From contig ML978269.1 of the NCBI GenBank assembly GCA_010015745.1, forward strand, positions 1 through 64,000: a DNA stretch of 64,000 nucleotides, written 5' to 3'. This document shows, one piece after another, positions 43,330 through 54,182 of this stretch. Each line of letters starts with the position of its first letter. Position 1 is the stretch's first letter. The translations under genes were made by a program, and so were the position numbers. This DNA comes from Setomelanomma holmii. Lineage: Eukaryota > Ascomycota > Dothideomycetes > Pleosporales > Phaeosphaeriaceae. The notes below the pieces were generated by a model. That model did not search any database and was not told the origin of the DNA. It worked only from the letters and a program-made list of their open reading frames with translations.

Positions 43330-45193
43330 TACTCGGCCTCGGCCTCCTTCGGTATTCCTTGTGGCGGCAATCTGATTTCGTTCCATTTACGGCGCAACAT
43401 GGAGTAAGGGACATGTCCATGTGACAACACCTTCGCTTGACCTTTTCTGTTTCATCTTGCTGCGCCAGCTTTCGAGAGCCAGTTATTACTACCCCTTGTC
43501 GGACTATCTTCGAGCACGCGCATCGTTGTCTTCTGTAAAAGCGCACGCTGCTGTCTAATACGGGCACGCATTACCATGTTTTTTTTTCTTTCGCACATAC
43601 CACCCCCAAATTCTCCATGTTTCGAAATTACCATTCAATTTCTATTGTTCACATCGCGAGATGATAGGGATCTGGGGAATGCAGGGAGGACGTTATTGAT
43701 GCTGCCATGTCCGTTTGGAAGATTCTTGGTTTTCTGGGTCACCTGAAACATGCCTTGTCTCATGACCGCAATACTTTCTGCGGCAGTGTTGAGTCACAGC
43801 CTCATCAACTTTTTTTTATGGGGCGTACGCGTTCTTGGGGGGGATACTTTGGCACAGTGGTGGAGGAGATACCTATTGCAGCTTTTGGTGGGGCGAAGGG
43901 AAGGCAAGAGTAACAGAGTCGGAGCGGCAATATCTCCGGTATGCGCAAGTCAAGTACGCACACGCATGTACGTGAGACAATGACGACGCAAATGCCGTCC
44001 ATCCAGCTCACAGGCTCTGAAATGAAAAAGACGTTCAAAACATCAAACACTCCTGAACTGTGATCTACAAACACAACAGTGCCAATCCGTCGATCTGTGC
44101 CATGTCAAACACCTAACATGACTGGTCCATCCTTCGGGAGTCCAGCCGAACAAACCAGAACAGTGCAGCAATCAAGTCACACGAGCTTCCCTTCCACGTC
44201 CGCAAAAACCTTCGCAGATGCGGAAATTCATCTACACGGTGCACTGCAAATTCCCATGATCGACGGCCGGGATGCGGACTGTGCATTTTGAAACATGAAA
44301 CGTGGTGCACGCTCGGACCCGTGGCCGTTATGGTGAAACGTACCAGCCATAGCGCGAAGGAAGGGTCCGTCTATCCTGGGGGAAAATTTCCAGGAGCATC
44401 AAGTGCACTTTGAGCTCGGTTTGCGAAGCTTGCTAGATAAATTGAGGGAACATGTCACATGTTCATGAGAATGTTTCGAGCAAGGGAAACGAGGCTGGGG
44501 TTGACATGAGTATGGCTGGGTCCCTTGTTACTGTAGGTTTTGTGTTTGTGGAGATGAAAGGGTCTGGATATACGTGCCGAGAAACGGAAGAAGATGCACC
44601 GAGACAGGGCAGGAAATCTTGCATTCTCAGTAGCTCATGGATGAAAGAATGTGCGAGGCTGGAAGCGAACCGCTCTGGCACTGGGATTACCGTTGAAACG
44701 GAGGTGTCGCTTCGGAGACAAAGTGAGGGGGCAGGGATGTTTCTGTGGACGTAATTGCGATGTTGACTCGGTGACATATCCATAGATGGAATGACATTCG
44801 AAGTGACAGTGGGTGCGCGAAGCGACCGTTTGAATCTAGGATCACGTTGATGGGCGGATCGGTTCGAGGGGAAAGCTCGTACTAGACAGATTAGTAGGGT
44901 GTTTGATGTAGATATCGACGTATGCCTCGCTACCTGCAAAAGGATGCAGGAGGTTGCTTCAAGCAAAATGTGTGATACCGGCATTGCCATAGAGAAACAA
45001 GCTCATGATTGAAAGCAACATCGCCATATCGTTCTCACCATGCTTGTACTAATATATTGCGCGCTAAATGGTAACAGTCTTCGCAGCTAATTGGAATTGG
45101 AAGCATCCGGTCCTCAGATTCCACCTCCTGCGCTTGCTAGTGAAGGCAGCTTGCGATGATGGCGGGCTCGTTCCGCCTGTCTGCTCTGAGTGC
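43330..45193. other. intergenic region
   Basis: 1.9 kb with no supported gene. It includes T-rich runs near 43577 and 43810, probably 3' UTR and spacer. The 175-residue minus-strand ORF (44463-44990) and its plus-strand partner show no domain features. Confidence 0.45.
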
Positions 45194-46325
45194 TCATCCG
45201 TTTCCATTCTCTTGCTTACAGATCGTCCCTTCCTCCTCAGTACACTTCACCGCATCCTTGTCGGCGTTACCGTTCTTGATTAAGATTTTCAAGCAAGAGA
45301 ACTCGTTTGGAACTGCAGGGATTGGTTTGCTCATTTTTATCTGCTTCAAAGCGGGCTCCTCGCCGCCTGCCTCCATTGGGTTTTCATCAATCTCGTCCTC
45401 CTCCTTCACCTCCTGCTTTATTGTCGCGTCTTCGAGGAAGGGGGGCCTCAGGCCTGTTTTCTAGGTTGTTTTCTTTTCGCGTGGTGCCAAGAGCGCTGAG
45501 GTCCTGGTAGAAGATGCGTTGTTTGCTTCACGCATGTTCTGACGAGTATCGATCTTGGCTTGACTTGAGGTAGCCTGAAGAGATCTTGATGCTAGCTGGC
45601 GAGGAGTTGTTGAAGTCTTGTCACTATCACACTTGTTCAGTCATTCACCCAACAAGGCAAGCTGGACGCCTTCCACGACTTTCTGCATGACCTCATCTGG
45701 GCGGTAGTCAGCAAAGCGCTCGAGTGGACCAAGTTCCGCAGCCACTTGTTGCTTGACATCGACTTCAAAAGCCTTGATCAAAGAGTATGAAGGCGCACAA
45801 TTGACCGCAGCACGCTCCATCTATATGAGATCGGAAAGGCGAGCTTAGAGATGTGAGCATGTTACGACAAAGAGAGGAATAGAAGTCGTAGTACTTATCG
45901 TTAGCTCCTGCCATCGCCATCGGATCCACATGTGTGGCGAACTTCGCAGAACTTCAAGCGCAATCGTTGAGCGGAAATCTCTCGCGTACCGAGTAGGCGG
46001 ACAAGATAGGCTCCCTACAAAGGTTGTGGTACGAAGTCAGTGTATGTCTCACATGCATTTAGTACATTTGTAACAGACCTTGTGGGCGGGTGAGTTTATC
46101 GACGGCGCTTGTCCAAAACTCAGTCTCGGGGATGTCGTCCAGTTTCTCCCTGATATGTGATGTTGAATCCTTGAAGCTTACACATTCATCGCGAAAATTC
46201 CCAAGAAGTGGGAGAGCGGCCGTGACTCGGTTTCGTATGAGGTCAGCCATGAGCGTGTAGGTTACACGAAAGTCTCGCGCGCCATGCGAAACGGGCTCAA
46301 TGGAAAAGTGAAGCTGGTTCGCCAT
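45194..46325 (-). CDS. uncertain gene, possibly decayed
   Basis: First exon 46325 to about 46080: MANQLHFSIEPVSHGARDFRV... It ends PQG and, after an intron, continues SLSCPPTRYARDFRSTIALE. A later segment (ending TGA at 45641-45643) reads MERAAVNCAPSYSLIKAFEVDVKQQ...VQLALLGE. Between them I find no good donor: GATAAGT stands where GTAAGT would be expected, though a weak GTTCTG site nearby would keep the frame. After the TGA the same frame stays open, apart from one TAG, to 45194, with protein-like text (IKQEVKEEDEIDENP). Introns of 57 and 78 bp could bypass both stops. So this is either a multi-exon gene with weak splice sites or a pseudogene. No family recognised. Confidence 0.35.
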
Positions 46326-46735
46326 TGTGATGCTGCTCGGTGGATCGCGAGGTGTTAGAAGAGCTAAGGTCGAAGAGCTAAAGTCAACGTTCAGCAGATT
46401 GAGGTGGCGAAATCTGCTCGAGACGGCAGGAACGAACCATCACCCCAAATCGTACCTGCGCTTGCAGCAACGACGTGGGGCCAGAGCCCAAACCTTTTCA
46501 TCCTGATGCAACATCGAACCGACTCGGCTGGTCACGGGCATCATATAGTTGCCTCAACTTCGGAATTCCTCGTACTGAGCCATTCTACTGGGGACCAGCA
46601 CCCATCCCGATTCATGTTTGCGGCCGGACATGCCACTGAAGGTTTCCTTAGCATAGATCCTGAATATACTTCCACTCGATCTCGTCACAAGTTTTGCTTC
46701 GTAAACTGCTCTTTCCACAGCGGCTGAGTCTATGT

Positions 46736-48210
46736 TCATCGAGCCCATGCAGTCGTCGAATGCCTCTTCTCATAATTCGGAACGCTGTCGGAACGCAAAT
46801 AATTACATAGCTCTTCGTTGTCTGTCAACAGGGTTTGCGACTTGAGCGACTTTGACCCTCTGTGCTTTGCGTAAGACCACCATGCTGGCTTTAAGTCGCA
46901 CCTAGCGCCATGCTCAACCAACATTTGTACTATATCAAGTCGACCGCGGTGAATAGCTAACGCAAGGACAGCATTGTGCATCGCGTTCGGATTCGCTCCA
47001 CGATTCAGCAACAAGAGTAGGATTTTCTCGTTGCCACCTTTTACAGCTTGCAGAAGTGCATTCTCCAGATGGCGGATGTTAGTCGACCTGGGTGTGTGAG
47101 ACTCGACCTGTAACGACGGGTTTTCTGCATTCATATCGGAATTTGAAACAATTCGACTTGATGATGGCTGGGCTTGCTGGAGTAACAATCCGTGATCCAA
47201 CAGCCAAGCTACTACGTCGGCCCGCTGCGGACTGCGACCCGCGATGTCGGTCAGAACGCAATCCATGTCAGGCTTCATGACCTCAAAGAAGTGCTCTGTG
47301 GTGGAAAGAGACTCGCACAAGCCGAACAACTGAAAGCAAAAGTCTGGTAGAGGGCTATACAACATCCCCATGACTAGGTCTTCAAGCACAACAATTGCGT
47401 CAGCGGCGAGGTCGACCGTGCCCCATCCGGAATTCAAGATGTACTCCACAAGGTCGAGATGGCCTGCACATATTGCCGGACCAAGGGCTTGAGCTCTCAT
47501 GCCTTTTCGTGGAAGTCGATTATCGGTGAAAAGCATCTCCAGTATATCCGCTCTTGCGAATCGGGCAGCTAGCTCGATAGGATCCGGCCACAATGCGATG
47601 GCCTTCTCTGGACAGCGGCCGAACACAGCGAAAAAGTCTGGGCAGTCTTTCAGGCTCTGTGAAACTTCCACACGGTCGTTGATGATGGCTGCTTGAAGCA
47701 AATGCCTCGTCTCACTCCAGGGTCGTGATACTGGAGGCTTTTCGGAGGCAAGGATTCGATAAGGCTGAAAGCATAGTACGTGAACATATTCTCGCAACTT
47801 GCTCGGCTTCTTATCGCCGGTCTCTTTGCAGAGGCGTACTGCGACATCGCGCACAGTCTGTTCGGGCGGAAAACGGTTTTCTGTTCAAGAAAATCTTATG
47901 GGTGAGATATTGCTGCCAGAAGTCCTTGTACTCGGGGCTTCCATCAGCCTTTATCTTTCCTTGCTTGATATGTTCAGTAAGGACGTCTGAGTCATACAAG
48001 GCGTTCGCGATATTTTGAGCAAAGAACCCTATCATTGATTCAGCAGTAATCCATAAGCTCTCTGACAAGCCTGCAAGCTTTTGCGGGGAGGTTGATGGCT
48101 GCCTTACGATTCACGAGTCGCAGACGTAACGCCTGCTGGAGCTCACGGAGACTGACCGTGTGCACGAGCAACTCTTGCATCAGCTCCGTGGGGAGATCTT
48201 GGAGGCTCAT
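46736..48210 (-). pseudogene. F-box/ankyrin-repeat gene with a frameshift
   Basis: Starts at 48210 with an F-box-like helix: MSLQDLPTELMQELLVHTVSLRELQQALRLRLVN, then a very short intron (31-37 bp, GTAAGG...AAAAG or ...TTGCAG). The next segment SLWITAESMIGFFAQNIANALYD...HKIFLNRKPF breaks at a four-T run (plus-strand AAAA at 47870-47873); removing one base restores PPEQTVRDVAVRLCKETGDK and a long open frame to 46736. That frame has ankyrin-type repeats such as RHLENALLQAVKGGNEKILLLLLNRGANPN and NAVLALAIHRGRLDIVQMLVEHGA. The break may be a real mutation or a homopolymer sequencing error. F-box/ankyrin proteins act as variable SCF adaptors in fungi. Confidence 0.6.
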
Positions 48211-48414
48211 TTTGCTGCTAAAATGTACCTGTCGATGCTAAGCTGTAGGAGGGCCGGTAGATGCTGTGAGAAGAAAACTCGCAGGCCGCTCATCGCTGCT
48301 AGCCAGATTAGGCAAGGCCAAATGGGCAGTGCTCTCCTGCGTTCCCACCTACAAGCCGCAGCGCTACCATGTGTCCAAGAGTGGTAATCGATACTGCATT
48401 CTCGTCTCAAGTCG

Positions 48415-49542
48415 CTAATAGCTATAAAAGCCATTACCTGACTTCACACCAAGCTTTCCTTCCGCAATCATCTTCTTCAAATACTCTCGTGGCGCTTGAG
48501 GCAGGCCCTCTCTAGTCTCGGCGTAATGCTCCTCGATGTCTAGCACCACATCTAGTCCGACAACATCCATCTGCTCACACGGTCCTTTTGGTGTCTTCAG
48601 TACTTCTTTGAAGATCGTATCCACTTCTTCGGGAGAAGCGACACCTTCGGCCACAGTGAGCAGAGCCTCGCGCTTGATTGCTGCCCAGATCCTGTGGGTA
48701 GGTCAGTTCACATCCTGGCTATGTTTAGAGCGAAGAGGCAGGACCTGTTGTATATGTATCCTGTGGAGGACTTGTGGACCTGGAATGGCATAAACTTGTG
48801 GAGCTTGCATTGCTCCATCATCAGTGCGATGACCTCTGGAGACGTCTCCTCGCTTCCCATGACCTCAATCGCTAATGCAACGTTAGTATGACCACTCGCT
48901 TTGTTCCAGGCATCGGATTTGACGATGCATACCTGGGGTTTCTGGTGGCCAATCTGTAACAATGTTAGGATTTGTGCATTGCAATATTTGGGACGGTACG
49001 TTCAAGAGTGAAGACTCAGAAACCCTGAGCGATTCTCCAGGTCGACATCTTCGACAATATCAGATATTGTGTAGCTGCTTGAATTCGACGCAATGATGGT
49101 ATCCTTGGAGGCCACATCATTGAGCTCTTTGATGACTTTCTTTTTTAGTTGAAGCGACTCAGGAACGCACTGAGCAAGTCAACACAGGACCAAGGGCGTA
49201 CATCTTGGAAGAAGGCGGTACTTACTTCAAGAACCAACCAAGCGGGCGAAATTGCTTCCTTGAGACGATTAGATGTGAAGGTGTCCATGTTACCCCATCC
49301 GTCTTGGCCTGGTGAGCTAGACTTCCGCAGTCCACGGATATACTCCTGGGCCTTCTGCAATTGTTGTTCATTCTGGTCAATCAAGTGTACAGGCCGGCGT
49401 AGCTGTGACCACTGCACCGGGAGGTCGCGTTAGCTCATGCGCACTTGATCACGCCCGGCACGCTGGTTACCATGTAGGCAAGGCGAGCACCTTGTGTTCC
49501 TGCGCCGACTATTGCGACCGGTTTGCCTCCAATTCCAGCCAT
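48415..49542 (-). pseudogene. 3-hydroxyacyl-CoA dehydrogenase gene with a lost splice donor
   Basis: Six exons fit the family exactly: 49542-49471, 49411-49226, 49169-49004, 48953-48933, 48871-48745, 48691-48415 (282 residues if joined). The N-terminus MAGIGGKPVAIVGAGTQGARLAYM is the NAD-binding fold; SNSSSYTISDIVEDV and GFLSLHS-(Y)-WPPETP follow, with the catalytic His in SLHS. The C-terminal domain has STGYIYNRIWAAIKREAL and the end LGVKSGNGFYSY. Every junction has GT and AG except the third, where the intron begins GAACGTACC at 49003 instead of an expected GTACGTACC. As it stands the frame runs into TGA after LHS. A weak GT nearby (GTCTTC) keeps frame but deletes the catalytic SLHS. So the gene is probably inactive, or spliced unusually. 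Confidence 0.75.
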
Positions 49543-50179
49543 TTCGCGTCTGATGAGTATGTCAGATTATGGAAAGCGTACCGTACACTTCATGCAACGA
49601 AGAAGTGGGTAGCATGGCCGGTCTAACTCCCGCGTGTGTGACTAGATTTTGCCCGTAGCGATTTGCTCACAATAACCGAAAGCCGTTGGAAGCGGGCTTT
49701 GGTGGATTAACATCGCTAATCTTGTCTTGATTGCAACGCAAACAGGGTCGATTGTGGGACGATGTGCAAGGCTTTATGTATTCTCTCATTCTGAACGTTA
49801 TTAAAATTTGCAGCAGGTCCTCAAGCTGCCAGTGGCATCAGACATTGTGAGTCGTGCCTCGTAGAACCGAATAGACGAAGAACTAGGCAACTCTATCGTC
49901 CCAATTCTCCAAGGACGGGTAGTTTGCATGCAACGCAAGCCCGGACAGTCTTTCAGAAGACGGGTTGGTGCATGACTCAGGCCACGTCAGGGTGCCATTG
50001 ACCGCCAATACTCATTAAACGACTGTATTCGGCCCCGCGGAGATGCTCATCAGACAGGGGCGAGCGGCTCGTTCACATCTGTGGTATATCAAGGACCTTT
50101 TCAGGCTCTTGTACACGTCGGTGTCCGAGTCTTGATCTTGTGGTACAACAGACATGTTTGCGATGGGTATAAACCTTAC
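49543..50179. other. intergenic region
   Basis: About 640 bp between the dehydrogenase start and the membrane-protein remnant. It should hold both promoters. No gene seen. Confidence 0.45.
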
Positions 50180-51195
50180 ATGCATATAAGAAGCAGACTC
50201 TCGAGCTCGACGGTTGAAACAAGCACGAGTGCATCATCTCCTGATGTTGACGATGGACGGGCCTTGGGAAGGGCCTTGGGACGGGGATCCAACCTCGAAT
50301 ACCTTTGGAAAGTAGACAAAGGCGGAAACGACGCCTTCCTATTGTGTGCGACTATAGCTGCAACGTTCGCAATTGTTCTTCGATTCCAAGCACGAGCCTT
50401 GAGGGGTACGCGTTTCTGGTGGAACGACTGGCTCATAGTCGTGTCTCTTGTTTTTTGTTGGTGTTTTACCTCTATCGGTTTTGAAGGTAGATAGCCAGAC
50501 TCTCGACGACCAGATAAGTTCTGACAGAATGGAGCTGTCCAGAGGGGTAATCCAGGCTATCACAAGCAGTTCATGACCGACCACGAGTCTACAGTCAATA
50601 TGATAGTGAGTCAATTGTACCTTAACACCGATACGTCTCTGATGAAGATCAGTTGCGGGTCATACAGTACGAGGCTTGCGTGTTTGCGATAACATTTGCA
50701 CGACTAAGTGTCATCTAGCTGTGTTACCGCATTTTGTCCGTTTCGACGCGCATTCGCACGGCATTAAAAATTATTGGCGTTTCGTCCATCGCATGGTGCA
50801 TAGCGGTTACTTTGGGAGCTGCCATCCAGTGCATCCCACTTAGTGAATTCTACCATGCTCAAGACAATGATTCAGAGAAGCATTGCGTGAACGCGCAGGC
50901 AGATTTTCTGGCTACAGAGCTTGTAAATTGTGTGCTTTATATCGCGCTGGTGTGTCTCCCAATCCCGCTGGTCAGCAAGCTTCGTGAGCGAAGGCGAGTG
51001 AAAGGGGCTATTGGTCTGATGCTATTTCTGGGTGGCTTGTAAGTTGTGCGCTGATGCCTTGAACACACATGTCGACCTTGGCTGCATAGTGTGGCTGTAA
51101 CCAGTATCCTCCGGATTGCGTACAAGTACCATCCCAAGTCGAAGAATTGTAGGTTTACGCAGTATCGGACAGCCAGTCTTATCATTGTCAAAATG
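50180..51195 (+). pseudogene. rhodopsin-like integral membrane protein remnant
   Basis: First segment from the ATG at 50180 to about 50486 has VDKGGNDAFLLCATIAATFAIVLRFQARALRGTRFWWNDWLIVVSLVF, typical of the large fungal seven-helix rhodopsin-like (PTH11-related) family. The region to 50650 is scrambled, with no consistent exon. From about 50650 the frame reads SDEDQLRVIQYEACVFAITFARLSVI, then an in-frame TAG (50716-50718), then LCYRILSVSTRIRTALKIIGV...LVSKLRERRRVKGAIGLMLFLGG to 51038. A normal 51-bp intron leads to 51090-51195 (SILRIAYKYHPKSKN...LIIVKM). The rest of the protein, with the usual last helix and tail, is missing; a long gap without coding follows. So this is a degraded copy. Confidence 0.65.
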
Positions 51196-51779
51196 GTACG
51201 GCTCCGCAGCGCCTCAGGATGAGCATGGCGCAGGCAAGCATATGAACGCCAGGCTTGGAGTCCTTCCAGATGTAGAAGAGAGCCAGGAGGCTGTTGGGCC
51301 AGTTGTAGATTTGAGCCGTCAAAGTGCGAGCCACAAAGTCGAGGGTCGAAAGCTTGCTGCTGTGGCCGATACTCGGGAAGACGGGAGTGAGCGTAGTGGT
51401 TGCGTGTAAGATAGGGGATCATCCTCGAGATGCTGAAAAGTAGGTCATCGTCCTCTCGAGGGAAGCTCTGGCAACATCTGGTCGGTCTGCGATCATTTAG
51501 GAATGACCATATGTTGAAAAGTTGAAAAGTGAAGATGACCGTGATGGGATTTCTGGTGAAGTCAGATGTGAGATGCGGCAGAAGCAGGGTCCAGATCTGA
51601 TGGGCAGATAGCCAGTAGCAGTGCGGCGGATTACGTAGGGATGGGCGGGGAGTAATCGGCTCCGTAGGAGGGGCGCAATCGGCAAGGCTGCCGGAGCTCT
51701 TCATTAATTGCGACCTAATCGCCGCATTTCGCCAGCACAATGCGCTGCCGCTATCGCGCTCACAAACTTCACCCACTGC
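51196..51779. other. intergenic / promoter of the SPATA20-like gene
   Basis: 584 bp. The minus-strand ORF 50937-51776 overlaps the membrane-protein remnant and looks like an antisense shadow. No other gene seen. Confidence 0.45.
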
Positions 51780-54182
51780 ATGCCTCTGGTACGATTTAAC
51801 CTCAAGGGATCCTGCACGCCCACCCGCACCACCCTAGCAACTGCGCCTACCCGTCGACCGCCACCACGAGCCACTGCCCTTCCACGATCCGCACCTCGAG
51901 CGCAACTGCGCAAATTTCACGCATCGATCCTTGCTATGGACGGCCAGAATGTATCGGGGGCTTCTGCCTCGTCAGGTGACGGACTGAAGCTTACCAACAG
52001 GCTGAAGGAGAGTCGAAGCCCATATGTTCGGGGCCACATGAACAACCCAGTCGCATGGCAGATATGGGGACCCGAGGCTCTCGAGCTGGCAAAGAAGTCG
52101 AACAGGCTCATCTTCATCAGCATCGGATACGCAGCCTGCCACTGGTGTCACGTCATGGAGCGTGAGTCGTTCGAGAATCAGGAAGTCGCGACCATTCTCA
52201 ACGAGAGTTTCATACCCATCAAGATCGATCGTGAGGAGCGGCCAGACGTAGATCGCATATACATGAACTACGTACAGGCTACTACGGGCGGGGGCGGATG
52301 GCCGCTTAACGTGTTCATCACGCCCGACCTCGAACCGATCTTCGGTGGCACCTACTGGCCGGGGCCTGGTTCGACCATGGCTATGGAGGGACACGCGGGG
52401 TTCGTGGGCATACTGGAGAAGATTCGTGATGTGTGGCAGAACCAGCGACAGCGATGCCTGGACTCAGCTAAGGAGATCACCGCTCAGCTCCGCGAGTTTG
52501 CAGAGGACGGGAACATCAGCAGAAAGGATGGCGCAGAACGTGATCCTCTGGACCTGGAGTTGCTCGACGAGGCATACGAACATTTCAAGTTGCGGTATGA
52601 CTCGGCACATGCAGGCTTCGGGGGTGCGCCCAAGTTTCCGACTCCTTCGAACCTCCACTTCCTCCTAAAGCTAGCTTACTATCCGAGAGAAGTAACTGAA
52701 GTCATCGGGACCGAGGACGTTGCGACTGCGCAGGAGATGGTGCTAGCGACGCTGGACAACATGAACAAAGGCGGCATACACGACCAGATCGGTAACGGGT
52801 TCGCACGCTACTCTGTGACCAAGGACTGGAGCCTGCCACATTTTGAGAAGATGCTGTATGACCAAGCACAACTACTCCCCGCCTACCTGGACGCGTACCT
52901 GACGACCAAGCGATCCGATCTCCTCGATGCTGTCCACGATATCGCCACATACCTAATATCCGCCCCAATGCACGCCGAGAGTGGAGGTTTCTTCTCGTCC
53001 GAGGACGCCGATTCACTCTACAGACCAAATGACCAAGAGAAGCGAGAAGGCGCCTTCTACGTATGGACACTTAAGGAGTTCCAGGGGATCCTAGGAGATC
53101 GCGATGCTGAAATTCTTGCACGCTACTACAACGTCAGGGACGAAGGCAATGTTGCGCCAGAACACGATGCACATGATGAGCTCATTAACCAGAACGTCCT
53201 AGCAGTCAACAAAAACACATCGACCGGTATTGCCAAGCAGTTTGCGCTATCAGAAAAAGAGGTCCAGAAGATATTACAAGGCGGGCGGCAAAAGCTCTTT
53301 GATCACAGAAATAAGGAGCGTCCACGGCCTGCGTTGGACGACAAGATCGTCGTTTCCTGGAATGGTCTGGCGATCGGTGCGTTAGCACGGACAGCTGTCG
53401 CACTGCCATCGCAAGATTCTGCAACTTCATCAAGATACCTTGCTGCAGCCAAGAAAGCAGCCAGCTTCATCCGAAAGGAGCTGTACAACTCTACCCAACA
53501 AACACTCACCCGCGTCTACCGCGGAGGGCCCGGCGATGCACCAGGCTTCGCTGACGATTACGCGTACCTGATTTCAGGTCTGATCGACCTCTACGAAGCG
53601 ACGTTCGACACCTCATACCTACAGTGGGCTGATGAGCTGCAGAAGTCACAGATCAAGCTCTTCTGGGACAAGCAGCACCTCGGGTTCTATTCAACACCAG
53701 AAAACCAGACTGACCTCATTCTGCGGCTAAAGGATGGCATGGACAATGCAGAGCCTGGTACCAACGGCGTGTCAGCGCGGAATCTGGACAGGTTAGGCGC
53801 GCTACTCGAGGATGAAGACTACACCACGATGGCACGGGAGACGGCGAGTGCATTCGAGGCGGAGATCATGCAACATCCTTTCCTATTCCCCAGTATGATG
53901 GACGCAGTCGTTGCTGGGAAGCTGGGCTTGCGACATGTTGTCATCACTGGCACTGGGGATCGCGTCGACCGATGGCTGCGAAATTACCGCGAGAAGCCCT
54001 CAGCTCTCAGTACTATAAGCCGAGTCAGCACTGATTCTGGAGACTGGTTGAAGCAGCGCAATCCGCTGGTCAAGACCATGGATGCTGGAAAGGAGGGTGT
54101 CATGGTCTGCGAAAAAGGATCGTGCAAGGATGAGTTGAGCATGGGTGTGGCAGATCTCAGGGACGCTGTGCCGCAGTTATGA
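51780..54182 (+). CDS. mitochondrial SPATA20/YyaL-type protein (DUF255, thioredoxin-like)
   Basis: One exon of 800 residues from the ATG at 51780 (the longer frame opens at TTG). The first about 70 residues are Arg/Thr/Pro-rich with almost no acid (RRPPPRATALPRSAPRAQLRKFHAS), a typical mitochondrial presequence. The DUF255 thioredoxin-like domain follows: NRLKESRSPYVRGHMNNPVAWQIWG, then IGYAACHWCHVMERESF with CxxC at C120 and C123, IKIDREERPDVDRIYM, GGGGWPLNVFITPDLEPIFGGTYWP. The larger C-terminal part is an (alpha/alpha)6 barrel like N-acylglucosamine epimerases and glycosidases: HDQIGNGFARYSVTKDWSLPHFEKMLYDQAQLL, FFSSEDADSL, and APGFADDYAYLISGLIDLYEA. Found from bacteria to man (SPATA20); its substrate is not known. 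The frame is intact. Confidence 0.93.
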   Translation: MPLVRFNLKGSCTPTRTTLATAPTRRPPPRATALPRSAPRAQLRKFHASILAMDGQNVSGASASSGDGLKLTNRLKESRSPYVRGHMNNPVAWQIWGPEALELAKKSNRLIFISIGYAACHWCHVMERESFENQEVATILNESFIPIKIDREERPDVDRIYMNYVQATTGGGGWPLNVFITPDLEPIFGGTYWPGPGSTMAMEGHAGFVGILEKIRDVWQNQRQRCLDSAKEITAQLREFAEDGNISRKDGAERDPLDLELLDEAYEHFKLRYDSAHAGFGGAPKFPTPSNLHFLLKLAYYPREVTEVIGTEDVATAQEMVLATLDNMNKGGIHDQIGNGFARYSVTKDWSLPHFEKMLYDQAQLLPAYLDAYLTTKRSDLLDAVHDIATYLISAPMHAESGGFFSSEDADSLYRPNDQEKREGAFYVWTLKEFQGILGDRDAEILARYYNVRDEGNVAPEHDAHDELINQNVLAVNKNTSTGIAKQFALSEKEVQKILQGGRQKLFDHRNKERPRPALDDKIVVSWNGLAIGALARTAVALPSQDSATSSRYLAAAKKAASFIRKELYNSTQQTLTRVYRGGPGDAPGFADDYAYLISGLIDLYEATFDTSYLQWADELQKSQIKLFWDKQHLGFYSTPENQTDLILRLKDGMDNAEPGTNGVSARNLDRLGALLEDEDYTTMARETASAFEAEIMQHPFLFPSMMDAVVAGKLGLRHVVITGTGDRVDRWLRNYREKPSALSTISRVSTDSGDWLKQRNPLVKTMDAGKEGVMVCEKGSCKDELSMGVADLRDAVPQL

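Noticed and set aside
44463..44990. 175-residue minus-strand ORF
   Set aside because: No domain, no signal peptide; opposite strand is equally open.
50937..51776. 279-residue minus-strand ORF
   Set aside because: Antisense to the rhodopsin-like remnant; His/Arg/Ser-rich and not protein-like.
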